Part shown: positions 19,461 to 27,288 of the stretch, one piece after another
Position numbering within the stretch: position 1 is the first letter of the stretch
Layout: every line of letters begins with the position of its first letter
DNA from: Streptantibioticus parmotrematis
GTDB lineage: Bacteria > Actinomycetota > Actinomycetes > Streptomycetales > Streptomycetaceae
Assembly (NCBI RefSeq): GCF_019890615.1
Contig: NZ_JAINVZ010000002.1
Coordinates: 62,001-126,000 of the forward strand
Length of the DNA: 64,000 bases
Direction of reading: 5' to 3'
Position numbers and translations under genes: made by a program
Notes under the pieces: model-generated
What the model was told of the DNA's origin: nothing
Databases searched by the model: none
What the model saw: only the letters and a program-made list of their open reading frames with translations

Positions 19461-19551
19461 ACACCCCCGCCTCCCGCGGCCGTGCCCTCGCGCGCCGGGC
19501 GTAACCCACGCCACAGCCGATCGCCCGGCCGGGCCTGAGAGACTGTGCGGG

Positions 19552-20823
19552 ATGGACGCAACGACAGCAGACACCACCGCCGCGCGGTCCGCCACGCCGT
19601 CGCGCGCCTGGGCCGAGATCGACCTCGCCGCCCTGCGCGGCAACGTCCGCGCGCTGCGCGAGCGTGCCGCCGGAGCCGCGCTGATGGCCGTCGTCAAGGC
19701 GGACGCCTACGGCCACGGTCTGCTGCCCTGCGCCCGCGCGGCCCGGCAGGCGGGCGCCGACTGGCTGGGCACCGCGACGCCCGAGGAGGCGCTCGCGCTG
19801 CGTGCCGCAGGCGTCGGCGGACCGGTGCTGTGCTGGCTGTGGACGCCCGGCGGCCCGTGGCGCGAGGCGATCGAGGCCGACGTGGACGTGTCGGTCAGCG
19901 GCATGTGGGCGCTGCGCGAGGTGACCGACGCCGCCCGGGCCGCGGGCCGCCCGGCACGCGTCCAGCTCAAGTCCGACACGGGCCTGGGCCGCAACGGCTG
20001 CCAGCCCGCCGACTGGCCCGAACTGACCGCCGCCGCGCGGGCCGCCGAGACCGAGGGCCTGATCCGGGTCACCGGCCTGTGGTCGCACTTCGCCTGCGCC
20101 GACGAACCGGGCCACCCGTCCGTCGCGGCCCAACTGACCGCGTTCCACGAGGCGTTGGCGACCGCCGAGGCGGCGGGCCTGCGCCCCGAGGTGCGCCACA
20201 TGGCCAACTCGCCCGCCACTCTCACCCTTCCCGAGGCGTACTTCGACCTGGTGCGCACCGGCGTCGCGATGTACGGCATCTCGCCGGTCCCGCAGGTCGG
20301 CGGCCCGGCCGACTTCGGGCTGCGGCCGGTCATGACGCTCGCCGCGCACCTGGCGCACGTCAAGCGGGTCCCCGGCGGCCACGGCGTCAGCTACGGCCAC
20401 AGTTACGTCACGCCCGGCGAGACCACCCTCGCGCTGGTCCCGCTGGGGTACGCCGACGGCATCCCCCGGCACGCCTCCGGGGCCGGTCCGGTGCTGGTCG
20501 CGGGCAAGCTGCGGACGGTGGCCGGACGGGTCGCGATGGACCAGTTCGTGGTGGACCTCGGCGGCGACAGCGCCCGGGTCGGCGAGCGGGCGGTGCTGTT
20601 CGGCACCGGCGAGCACGGGGAGCCGACCGCGGAGGACTGGGCGCGGGCGGCGGGCACCATCGCGTACGAGATCGTCACCCGCATCGGCGCCCGCGTCCCG
20701 CGGCTGTACCGCGACGACCCCGAGGGCGCGGGCGGCCCCGGAGGCGGCGGCGGGCCGGAGGGCCGGTCGGACGAACCGGTGGCCGGGACGGCTTACCCGC
20801 ACCCCGAGCAGGGCAGGCGATGA
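19552..20823 (+). CDS. alr: alanine racemase
   Basis: 423 residues. This PLP enzyme makes D-alanine for peptidoglycan. PLP lysine K49 lies in LMAVVKADAYGHG. The second catalytic Tyr is in ALVPLGYADGIPRHASG. VRTGVAMYGISP and AGRVAMDQFVVD are typical. The C-terminal 45 residues are a Gly-rich tail beyond the family norm. The ATG at 19552 gives an N terminus with a short Thr/Ala leader. The next gene overlaps its stop codon (ATGA). Confidence 0.95.
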   Translation: MDATTADTTAARSATPSRAWAEIDLAALRGNVRALRERAAGAALMAVVKADAYGHGLLPCARAARQAGADWLGTATPEEALALRAAGVGGPVLCWLWTPGGPWREAIEADVDVSVSGMWALREVTDAARAAGRPARVQLKSDTGLGRNGCQPADWPELTAAARAAETEGLIRVTGLWSHFACADEPGHPSVAAQLTAFHEALATAEAAGLRPEVRHMANSPATLTLPEAYFDLVRTGVAMYGISPVPQVGGPADFGLRPVMTLAAHLAHVKRVPGGHGVSYGHSYVTPGETTLALVPLGYADGIPRHASGAGPVLVAGKLRTVAGRVAMDQFVVDLGGDSARVGERAVLFGTGEHGEPTAEDWARAAGTIAYEIVTRIGARVPRLYRDDPEGAGGPGGGGGPEGRSDEPVAGTAYPHPEQGRR

Positions 20824-22028
20824 GCGAGAGCGGCAGGACGGTCGGGCGGACCGCCGGTGTCCTGGGTGCCGCGATCGGTGTCGTCGCGGCGGGCGCGGCG
20901 GCGGGTGTCGCGATAGAACGGATGACCGTGGGACGTGGCATGCGGCGGAGGGCACGCCTCGCGCTCGACGCGGCGGGGCCCTACGGCACGCTCCGCGGCA
21001 CCCCCGGCACGGCCCACGCCGAGGACGGCACCGAGCTGTACTACGAGGTCGAGGAGGCCGACGCCCCCGTGGGCGCGGTCGGCGAGCGGCGGCGCGGCGG
21101 GTGGTTCAAGCGCGGCACCGGGCCGCTGACCGTCGTCTTCTGCCACGGCTACTGCCTCAGCCAGGACTCCTGGCACTTCCAGCGCGCCGCGCTGCGCGGC
21201 GGGGTGCGGGCCGTCTACTGGGACCAGCGCAGCCACGGCCGCTCGGGCCGCGGGCGCGACCAGCTCGACGGCGAACCCGCCAGCATCGACCAGCTGGGCC
21301 GCGACCTGAAGGCGGTCATCGACGCGGCGGCGCCCGAGGGGCCGCTGGTGCTCGTCGGGCACTCGATGGGCGGCATGACGGTGATGGCCTTCGCCGAGCA
21401 GTACCCGGGGCTGCTGGCCGAGCGGGTCGCGGGCGTGTTCTTCGCCGGGACCTCGGCGGGCAAGCTGGCGGCGGTGACGCTGGGGCTGCCCGCGGTGGGT
21501 GCCAAGGCGTTCCGGGCGCTGGCGCCGGGCGTGCTGCGGGCGATGGGCGCGCAGGCCGCGCTGGTGGAGAAGGGCCGCAGGGCGACCGCCGACCTGTTCG
21601 CGGGCATCGTCAAGCGCTACTCGTTCGCCTCCGAGGTCGACCCGGCGGTCGCCCGGCTCGCCGAGCGGATGATCGAGGCGACCCCGATCGACGTGGTCGC
21701 CGAGTTCTACCCCGCGTTCACCCAGCACGAGAAGGCCGACTCGCTGGTCGCGCTGGACGGCCTCCCGGCGCTGGTGATGGCCGGGGACAAGGACCTGCTG
21801 ACGCCCAGCGAGCACAGCGTGGCCATCGCGGAACGGCTGCCCGGCGCCGAACTCGTCGTCGTACCCGACGCCGGTCATCTCGTCATGCTGGAGTACCCGC
21901 AGATCGTCAACGCCAGGATGGCCGCGCTGCTGGCCCGCGCCGCGGAACGGGTCCGGGCGCCGCTGCCGGAGGCGGTCCGCGCGCTGGCCGACCCGGACGA
22001 CCCGCAGGCCCAGGCGGCGGGGGCGTAG
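20820..22028 (+). CDS. membrane-anchored alpha/beta hydrolase
   Basis: 402 residues overlapping alr by 4 bp, so translationally coupled. An N-terminal hydrophobic segment (about 11-33, TAGVLGAAIGVVAAGAAAGVA) could be a membrane anchor or uncleaved signal. The hydrolase fold has oxyanion FCHGYCLSQDSW, nucleophile S182 in GHSMGG, acid D in MAGDKDLLTP and catalytic H in PDAGHLVMLE. The substrate is unknown. It is conserved between alr and tsaE in streptomycetes as I recall, suggesting an envelope-related role. Confidence 0.85.
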   Translation: MSESGRTVGRTAGVLGAAIGVVAAGAAAGVAIERMTVGRGMRRRARLALDAAGPYGTLRGTPGTAHAEDGTELYYEVEEADAPVGAVGERRRGGWFKRGTGPLTVVFCHGYCLSQDSWHFQRAALRGGVRAVYWDQRSHGRSGRGRDQLDGEPASIDQLGRDLKAVIDAAAPEGPLVLVGHSMGGMTVMAFAEQYPGLLAERVAGVFFAGTSAGKLAAVTLGLPAVGAKAFRALAPGVLRAMGAQAALVEKGRRATADLFAGIVKRYSFASEVDPAVARLAERMIEATPIDVVAEFYPAFTQHEKADSLVALDGLPALVMAGDKDLLTPSEHSVAIAERLPGAELVVVPDAGHLVMLEYPQIVNARMAALLARAAERVRAPLPEAVRALADPDDPQAQAAGA

Positions 22029-22090
22029 GACGGGGCGACCGGTCCCGGGGCGCGGAAGGTGGGTCCGCGGGCCGCGTAGCATCCACAGGC

Positions 22091-22654
22091 ATGGGTACAA
22101 CGCAGGACTTGGACGTCACGAAGCGGCTGACGGTCCCCACCGCCGACGCCATGCGGGAGCTGGGCGGGCGGCTGGCCGGGCTGCTGCGCCCCGGTGACCT
22201 GGTGCTGCTCAGCGGCGAACTCGGCGCGGGCAAGACCACGCTGACCCGGGGGCTGGGCGAGGGCCTCGGCGTGCGCGGCGCGGTGACCTCGCCGACCTTC
22301 GTCATCGCCCGGGTGCACCCCTCGCTGACCGGCGGGCCCGCGCTGGTCCACGTGGACGCCTACCGGCTGGGCGGCGGCCTGGAGGAGATGGAGGACCTCG
22401 ACCTCGACGTCTCGCTGGCCGAGTCCGTGGTGGTCGTCGAGTGGGGCGAGGGCAAGGTCGAGGAGCTGTCGGAGGAGCGCCTGCACGTCACCATCCACCG
22501 CCGCACGGGCACCGGCACCGGCGCGCGGGAGGGCACCGGTGTTGACGACGAGGGCGTTGCCGAGGCCGACGAGACCGACGACGCGCGCGAGGTCACGTTC
22601 ACCGGCGTCGGGCCGCGCTGGACGGCGCGGGAGCTGGCGGCGCTGGCGGAGTAG
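22091..22654 (+). CDS. tsaE: tRNA t6A synthesis ATPase TsaE
   Basis: 187 residues. ATPase partner of TsaB and TsaD in N6-threonylcarbamoyladenosine formation. Walker A is GELGAGKTTLTRG (42-54). TSPTFVIARVHP and HVDAYRLGG are conserved, and VVVVEWGEG is the family strand. It carries an extra Gly/Thr then Asp/Glu-rich insertion (about 140-165) before the final strand VTFTGVGPRW. It is 1.2 kb from tsaB, separated by a regulatory-looking gap and two other genes. Confidence 0.93.
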   Translation: MGTTQDLDVTKRLTVPTADAMRELGGRLAGLLRPGDLVLLSGELGAGKTTLTRGLGEGLGVRGAVTSPTFVIARVHPSLTGGPALVHVDAYRLGGGLEEMEDLDLDVSLAESVVVVEWGEGKVEELSEERLHVTIHRRTGTGTGAREGTGVDDEGVAEADETDDAREVTFTGVGPRWTARELAALAE

Positions 22655-22700
22655 GGGATGGGCCGGACACGGGCCGGTTGAGCCGGGCCCGGGCCGGGCA

Positions 22701-22737
22701 GGCGGGTCGTCGCGTCGCACGCGGCGGCCCGCCTTTT
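22701..22737 (+). terminator. Rho-independent terminator after tsaE
   Basis: GGCGGGTCGTCGCGT (22701-22715) pairs with ACGCGGCGGCCCGCC (22719-22733) with two G-U wobbles, followed by TTTT (22734-22737). This is one of few hairpins here with a U-tract. It closes the alr-hydrolase-tsaE unit. Confidence 0.85.
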
Positions 22738-22740
22738 CAC

Positions 22741-22782
22741 GTGCGCGTTCCGTGTCGCGTCTCCTGTGCGCGTTCCGTGTCG
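22741..22782. repeat. 17-bp direct repeat
   Basis: GTGCGCGTTCCGTGTCG occurs at 22741-22757 and 22766-22782, 25 bp apart. It is followed by two more TTCCGA motifs (22794 and 22806), making an ordered array before the palindrome at 22808. Confidence 0.65.
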
Positions 22783-22807
22783 GGCGCCGTACGTTCCGAC
22801 GAACATT

Positions 22808-22822
22808 CCGACAGGCTGTCGG
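22808..22822. promoter_or_regulatory. 15-bp operator-like palindrome next to a -10 candidate
   Basis: CCGACAG-G-CTGTCGG is a perfect 7+7 inverted repeat. TAAGAT begins at 22823, directly after it, and would be a good -10. The palindrome would then occupy the promoter spacer, the classic site for repression of the small ORF downstream. Confidence 0.5.
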
Positions 22823-22871
22823 TAAGATGTTGCGTGGCGGCGCGCTCCATGGTGTGCTGGAGTCGAACAGT

Positions 22872-22889
22872 GGTTAGGGTTACCTAACC
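22872..22889. promoter_or_regulatory. 18-bp palindrome upstream of the small ORF
   Basis: GGTTAGG-GTTA-CCTAACC is a perfect 7+7 inverted repeat ending 23 bp before ATG 22913. It superficially resembles a DmdR/IdeR iron box, but the half-sites are too close together. It may be an operator or an RNA hairpin in the leader. Confidence 0.5.
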
Positions 22890-22912
22890 GACCTCAGGCC
22901 CAGGAGGCGCGT

Positions 22913-23128
22913 ATGTCGGCCGGCAGTGGCGTCCCGTCGGCGCCCGGCATCTCGATGAGCGCGCTGCTCGCGGCGAACGCGGCGGCCCAGGCGGTCTGCA
23001 CGCCGCCGGGGGATCCGCGCGCGGACGACGGCGCTGGTGGCGGGGACGGCCGCGGCGGTGCGGGACGTCCGGAGTCGCGAGACGAGGGGGAGGGCGCGGA
23101 CCGGGCGGATCAACGCGACGCCGCCTAG
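22913..23128 (+). CDS. small unknown protein
   Basis: 71 residues, ATG 22913 preceded by CCCAGGAGGCGCGT, an excellent ribosome binding site. The N-terminal half contains ISMSALLAANAAAQAVCTPP, a compact Ala-rich helix ending in Cys-Thr-Pro-Pro. The C-terminal half is low-complexity Gly/Asp/Glu/Arg and probably disordered. An internal ATG at 22955 would give a shorter form starting at MSALLAAN. I have an impression that short proteins with this helix-TPP pattern recur in actinomycetes, but cannot name a family. The upstream palindromes suggest regulation. Confidence 0.5.
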   Translation: MSAGSGVPSAPGISMSALLAANAAAQAVCTPPGDPRADDGAGGGDGRGGAGRPESRDEGEGADRADQRDAA

Positions 23129-23167
23129 CGCCGTAGTCCGTTCGGGTGAGCGAGCGATGCGGTCCCG

Positions 23168-23743
23168 CTACGGGACCACGATCACCTTCGTGCCGTTGAG
23201 CGCGAACTGCCACATCGCGTCGCCGTCCGCCGGAAGCTCCCGCACGCCGCCCGCCTTCTTGCCGGTCTGCGGCGTCGGCAGCGAACCGTTGACCGCCTCG
23301 CTGAAGCCGATCGTCGTCCCGTCGACCCGCGTGAAGCGCACGACGTGCTCCACCGGCACCCCGTCCGAGCCGATGATCGGCGTGGAGGTGCGCGAGGTCA
23401 CGGTGTACGTGCCGGGCGTCGGCGAGACCGAGCCGGGCACCACGGTGAACGTGCGGTCCGCCGTGCCGCTGACGTCCACCAGCCAGACCCGCTTGCGCCC
23501 GAGGGCGTACACCACGCGCTTGCCCTGTCCCGACTCGGTGGGCAGCGCGTCCGCCCGGGCGGACGCCGACGGCGAGCCGCCCTGCCGCTTGCCGGGGACG
23601 CTCGCGCTCGGTGTCGGCGCCGCGCCCGCGTGCGTGCCGCCGGTGTGGTCCGGAGCGGCGGAGGCCTGCCAGGCCAGCACGCCGATCGCCGCCAGTGCGG
23701 CCGTGGTGAGCGCGGTGACGATGGTTCCGGAGCGGATCGGCAT
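23168..23743 (-). CDS. secreted L,D-transpeptidase-like protein lacking the catalytic Cys
   Basis: 191 residues. Signal or anchor segment is about 6-30 (GTIVTALTTAALAAIGVLAW), then a Pro/Ser linker. The domain from about 75 resembles YkuD folds: KRVVYALGRKRVWLVDVSG opens the first strands, H133 lies where the catalytic His precedes, and the end AGGVRELPADGDAMWQFALNGTKVIVV aligns with the usual G-C-I-R-L...GT-V-V-V pattern. The Cys position is G166. It is probably a non-catalytic wall-binding homologue. It is convergent with the small ORF. Confidence 0.75.
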   Translation of the reverse strand: MPIRSGTIVTALTTAALAAIGVLAWQASAAPDHTGGTHAGAAPTPSASVPGKRQGGSPSASARADALPTESGQGKRVVYALGRKRVWLVDVSGTADRTFTVVPGSVSPTPGTYTVTSRTSTPIIGSDGVPVEHVVRFTRVDGTTIGFSEAVNGSLPTPQTGKKAGGVRELPADGDAMWQFALNGTKVIVVP

Positions 23744-23895
23744 GCGCCGAGCCTACGCGACCCCGCCCGCCCGGCAGGGCCTGCACGACCGCCGGGCCCG
23801 CCACTGCCCCCGGACCACTCCGCCCGTCGGCCACCCCGCGCTCCCGGGCCACTCCGCCCGTCGGCGCGCGCCGCGCGGAGCCTTAGGCTGTCAGG

Positions 23896-24564
23896 GTGCT
23901 GTTGCTCGCGTTTGACACCGCCACCCCCGCCATCACCGCCGCCGTCCACGACGGGACGGCCGTGGTCGCCGAGTCCACCGTGGTGGACGCCCGCAGGCAC
24001 GGCGAACTGCTGCTGCCCTCGGTGGACAAGGTCCTCGCGGAGGCCGGCGCGTCGCTGTCCGACGTCACCGGCGTCGTGGTCGGCGTGGGCCCCGGCCCGT
24101 ACACCGGCCTGCGGGTCGGCCTGGTCACCGCGGCCGCGTTCGGCGACGCCCTCGGCGTGCCGGTGCACGGCCTGTGCACGCTGGACGGCCTGGCGCACGC
24201 GGCGGGAGCGAGCGGCACGGTGGGCGAGGGACCGTTCGTCGTCGCCACCGACGCGCGCCGCAAGGAGGTCTACTGGGCGCGCTACGAGGGTCCCGGCCGC
24301 CGCGTCACCGACCCGGCCGTGGACCGCCCCGCCGACATCGCCGAGCGCGTCGCGGGCCTGCCCGCGGTCGGCGCGGGCGCCGCGCTCTACCCCGAGGTCT
24401 TCACCGACGTGCGCCCGCCCGCCGACCAGTCCGCCGGGGCGCTGGCCTCGCTGGCCGCCCAACGGCTCGCCACCGGCGGGGAGTTCCTGCCCGCGCTGCC
24501 GCTCTACCTGCGCCGCCCCGACGCCCAGGTGCCCGCCGGGTACAAGGCGGTCCTGCCGAAGTGA
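23896..24564 (+). CDS. tsaB: tRNA t6A synthesis scaffold TsaB
   Basis: 222 residues, ASKHA fold, partner of TsaD. The N terminus MLLLAFDTATPAITAAVHDG and the GVGPGPYTGLRVGL motif are diagnostic. GTG 23896 follows a TTAGGCT-like -10 by a few bases, so the message may be leaderless. The stop codon overlaps the rimI start (GTGA), indicating translational coupling. Confidence 0.93.
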   Translation: MLLLAFDTATPAITAAVHDGTAVVAESTVVDARRHGELLLPSVDKVLAEAGASLSDVTGVVVGVGPGPYTGLRVGLVTAAAFGDALGVPVHGLCTLDGLAHAAGASGTVGEGPFVVATDARRKEVYWARYEGPGRRVTDPAVDRPADIAERVAGLPAVGAGAALYPEVFTDVRPPADQSAGALASLAAQRLATGGEFLPALPLYLRRPDAQVPAGYKAVLPK

Positions 24565-25175
24565 CCGGGACTGCCCGCACGCGGCCCGCCGCGGTGGACC
24601 CCGACGCCGTGGCGCTGCGCGAGATGCGCTGGTGGGACATCGAAGCGGTGATGGCGCTGGAAGAGGAACTGTTCCCCGAGGACGCCTGGTCGCGCGGGAT
24701 GTTCTGGTCGGAACTGGCCGGTGCCCGCCACCCGGCGGCGACCCGGCACTACGTCGTCGCCGAGGACGGCACCGGCCGCCTCGTCGGTTACGGCGGCCTG
24801 GCGGCGGTCTCCGGCACCGGCGACGTGCAGACCATCGGCGTCACCGGCGGCCACCAGGGCACCGGCCTCGGCGCCCGGCTGCTGTCGGAACTGCTGCGCA
24901 AGGCCACCGCGTTCGAGTGCCACGAAGTGCTGCTGGAGGTGCGGGTCGACAACACCCGCGCCCAGCGGCTCTACGAGCGCTTCGGCTTCGCGCCGATCGG
25001 CTTCCGCCGCGGCTACTACCAGCCGGGCAACGTCGACGCGCTGGTGATGCGCCTGAACACCGCCGACGACCCCGCCACGGCCCCCGTGACGTCCGTGACC
25101 TCCGTGACGTCCGTGACCTCCGTAACGACCGACGGCTCCCCGCAAGGACCTCTGCAAGGAAACGACCATGACTGA
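24561..25175 (+). CDS. rimI: ribosomal protein alanine N-acetyltransferase-like (GNAT)
   Basis: 204 residues. The GNAT acetyl-CoA motif is in [24 protein letters not shown], and [19 protein letters not shown] is the standard RimI segment. It probably acetylates protein N termini. GTG 24561 overlaps the tsaB stop codon. The C terminus carries a short in-frame 9-bp repeat encoding [13 protein letters not shown] (25086-25121), probably disordered. The end overlaps tsaD by 8 bp. Confidence 0.9.
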   Translation: MTGTARTRPAAVDPDAVALREMRWWDIEAVMALEEELFPEDAWSRGMFWSELAGARHPAATRHYVVAEDGTGRLVGYGGLAAVSGTGDVQTIGVTGGHQGTGLGARLLSELLRKATAFECHEVLLEVRVDNTRAQRLYERFGFAPIGFRRGYYQPGNVDALVMRLNTADDPATAPVTSVTSVTSVTSVTTDGSPQGPLQGNDHD

Positions 25176-26271
25176 CGAACCGCTCGTCCTCGGCATCGAG
25201 ACCTCCTGCGACGAGACCGGAGTGGGCATCGTGCGCGGCCACACGCTGCTGGCCGACGCGGTCGCCTCCAGCGTGGACGAACACGCGCGGTTCGGCGGCG
25301 TGGTGCCCGAGGTCGCCAGCCGCGCGCACCTGGAGGCGATGGTCCCGACCATCCAGCGCGCCCTGAAGGAGGCCGGGGTGGCCGCCTCCGACCTGGACGG
25401 CATCGCCGTGACCGCGGGCCCGGGCCTGGCGGGCGCGCTGCTGGTCGGCGTCGCCGCCGCCAAGGCGTACGCGTACGCGCTGGGCAAGCCGCTGTACGGC
25501 GTCAACCACCTCGCCTCGCACATCTGCGTCGACCAGCTGGAACACGGCGCGCTGCCGGAGCCGACGATGGCGCTGCTGGTCTCCGGCGGGCACTCCTCGC
25601 TGCTGCTGGCGCCCGACATCACCAGCGACGTGCGGCCGCTCGGCTCGACCATCGACGACGCGGCGGGCGAGGCGTTCGACAAGGTCGCGCGGGTGCTGGG
25701 GCTCGGCTTCCCCGGCGGCCCGGTCGTCGACCGCTACGCGCGCGAGGGCGACCCGGCCGCGATCCGCTTCCCGCGCGGGCTGACCGGACCGCGCGACCCG
25801 GTCTACGACTTCTCCTTCTCGGGCCTGAAGACCGCCGTGGCGCGCTGGGTCGAGGAACGGCGCCGGGAGGGCAAGGAGGTGCCGGTCGCGGACGTGGCGG
25901 CCTCGTTCCAGGAAGCCGTCACCGACGTGCTGACCCGCAAGGCGATCCGCGCCTGCAAGGACAACGGCGTCGACCACCTGATGATCGGCGGCGGTGTCGC
26001 GGCCAACTCCCGGCTGCGTTCGATGGCCGCGGAGCGCTGCGCCGACGCGGGCATCCGACTGCGCGTCCCGCGGCCGAAGTTGTGCACCGACAACGGCGCG
26101 ATGGTGGCCGCGCTGGGCGCCGAGATGGTGGCGCGCGGGCGGGCCGCGTCGGACTGGGAACTGCCCGCGGACTCCTCGCTGCCGGTGACCGAGCCCCATG
26201 TGCCGGGCGCGGGCGGCGCGTTGGACGCGCACACCGCCCTGCACACGGCGGGCCACGGGCACACGCACTGA
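25168..26271 (+). CDS. tsaD: tRNA t6A37 threonylcarbamoyltransferase
   Basis: 367 residues. Transfers the threonylcarbamoyl group to A37 of ANN-decoding tRNAs. It begins [17 protein letters not shown]. The metal-site motif is [10 protein letters not shown], nucleotide motifs [19 protein letters not shown] and [13 protein letters not shown] are present, and [14 protein letters not shown] is typical. The C terminus is His-rich (HTAGHGHTH). It overlaps rimI by 8 bp and the next gene by 1 bp. Confidence 0.95.
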   Translation: MTDEPLVLGIETSCDETGVGIVRGHTLLADAVASSVDEHARFGGVVPEVASRAHLEAMVPTIQRALKEAGVAASDLDGIAVTAGPGLAGALLVGVAAAKAYAYALGKPLYGVNHLASHICVDQLEHGALPEPTMALLVSGGHSSLLLAPDITSDVRPLGSTIDDAAGEAFDKVARVLGLGFPGGPVVDRYAREGDPAAIRFPRGLTGPRDPVYDFSFSGLKTAVARWVEERRREGKEVPVADVAASFQEAVTDVLTRKAIRACKDNGVDHLMIGGGVAANSRLRSMAAERCADAGIRLRVPRPKLCTDNGAMVAALGAEMVARGRAASDWELPADSSLPVTEPHVPGAGGALDAHTALHTAGHGHTH

Positions 26272-26597
26272 TGGCGGCGGTGGCCGGTGACGGCGGTGCG
26301 GCCGACGGTGGCGGCGGTGCGGCCGACGGTGGCGGCGGTGCCGTCGCGTTGATGTGGGAGGCGCGGGCCGAGGAGGGCCGGGGCGCCGAACTGCTGGCCT
26401 GGGTACGCGAGCAGCGGCTCCCTGGGGAGCCGCTGCGTCGCGAGACGTTCCGCGCGCCCGGGGACCGGGTGCTGGTCGTCACCTGGTGGCCCGCGCCCGC
26501 CGCCGAACCCGTTCCCGAACTCGCCGATCCGCCGGGGGAGTTGGTCCGGCGGCCGGTGCACCGCTGGCGCTTCGAGTCGGTCGAGGTCCTCGGCTAG
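26271..26597 (+). CDS. small unknown protein, possibly ABM-like ferredoxin-fold
   Basis: 108 residues with ATG overlapping the tsaD stop codon. Residues 8-24 are two copies of a 21-bp repeat giving AADGGGG. From ALMWEARAEEGRGAELLAWV onward the pattern (strand, helix, then DRVLVVTWW, then VHRWRFESVEV) resembles a dimeric alpha-beta-barrel monooxygenase-like fold. An alternative start is ATG 26352 at MWEAR, which would omit the repeat. The function is unknown. Confidence 0.6.
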   Translation: MAAVAGDGGAADGGGGAADGGGGAVALMWEARAEEGRGAELLAWVREQRLPGEPLRRETFRAPGDRVLVVTWWPAPAAEPVPELADPPGELVRRPVHRWRFESVEVLG

Positions 26598-26639
26598 GGC
26601 CTGCGGAGCCCGGCGCGGTCCGCCCGTTGCGGCGTGCGC

Positions 26640-27059
26640 TCAGTTGGCGTCCGCCGGCATCCGCGTCACGGTCAGCACGACGTCGTCGTGCGGGTGGGCC
26701 GGGGTGGGGAAGGTGTTCTGCGTCTGGCCCGGCGTCAGCTCGAAGCCGTCGCCCAGCTCACCCAGCGAGGTCTCGGGTCCCGGCGTGATGCGCACCGGAT
26801 AGGCGTTGGACGGCAGGTTGGTGCAGGTGATCTGCGTGCCGTCGATCGGCATGACCTCGGAGCTGGCCGGGGTCTTGGCGTTGACGTAGAACACGTTGTC
26901 GCCGATGTTGTCCCCGTGGTCGTTCCAGGCGACGCAGTTGATGACGACGTCCGGATCGGTGGCGGCGTCGTCGGCGTGTGCCGGGACGGCCGCGGCGATG
27001 GTGCCGATCGCCACGCCGGAGGCGGCGATGACTCGGGCCCAGCTGAATCGGGTGAACAT
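26640..27059 (-). CDS. small secreted protein of unknown function
   Basis: 139 residues. Start ATG at 27059 follows GGGAGGCACGT on the minus strand. The signal peptide (FTRFSWARVIAASGVAIGTIAAAVPAHA) ends at an AHA-D cleavage site. The mature part is a beta-rich domain of about 110 residues with two cysteines (VVINCVAW and ITCTNLP) that may pair. No family recognised. It is convergent with the preceding gene. Confidence 0.75.
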   Translation of the reverse strand: MFTRFSWARVIAASGVAIGTIAAAVPAHADDAATDPDVVINCVAWNDHGDNIGDNVFYVNAKTPASSEVMPIDGTQITCTNLPSNAYPVRITPGPETSLGELGDGFELTPGQTQNTFPTPAHPHDDVVLTVTRMPADAN

Positions 27060-27288
27060 GACGTGCCTCCCATCGGAGGTCGGGTCGTCCCCGAGGAAGA
27101 CGAGCCTACGACGGATGCCTGCGCTCGGCATGTCGGCGCTCACAGGGGGTGATCGCGCGAGATGGGGAGGGGGTTCCGTAGCCCTGAGGCGTGGGCGACG
27201 GCGACGTTTCGCAGGGCCCGGCGGGGGCGAACGGGCGCGTTCGGGCGGCGCGCGCGGGAGGTGTTCGGGCGGCCGGCGCGGGAGGTGT

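Noticed and set aside
22872-22889. Iron-box (DmdR/IdeR) site
   Set aside because: The half-sites TTAGG and CCTAA are present, but only 4 bp separate them instead of the 9 expected of the 19-bp box, so I list it only as an unassigned palindrome.
26634-27152. Plus-strand ORF opposite the small secreted protein
   Set aside because: The minus-strand frame has a clear Shine-Dalgarno and signal peptide. The plus frame has neither.
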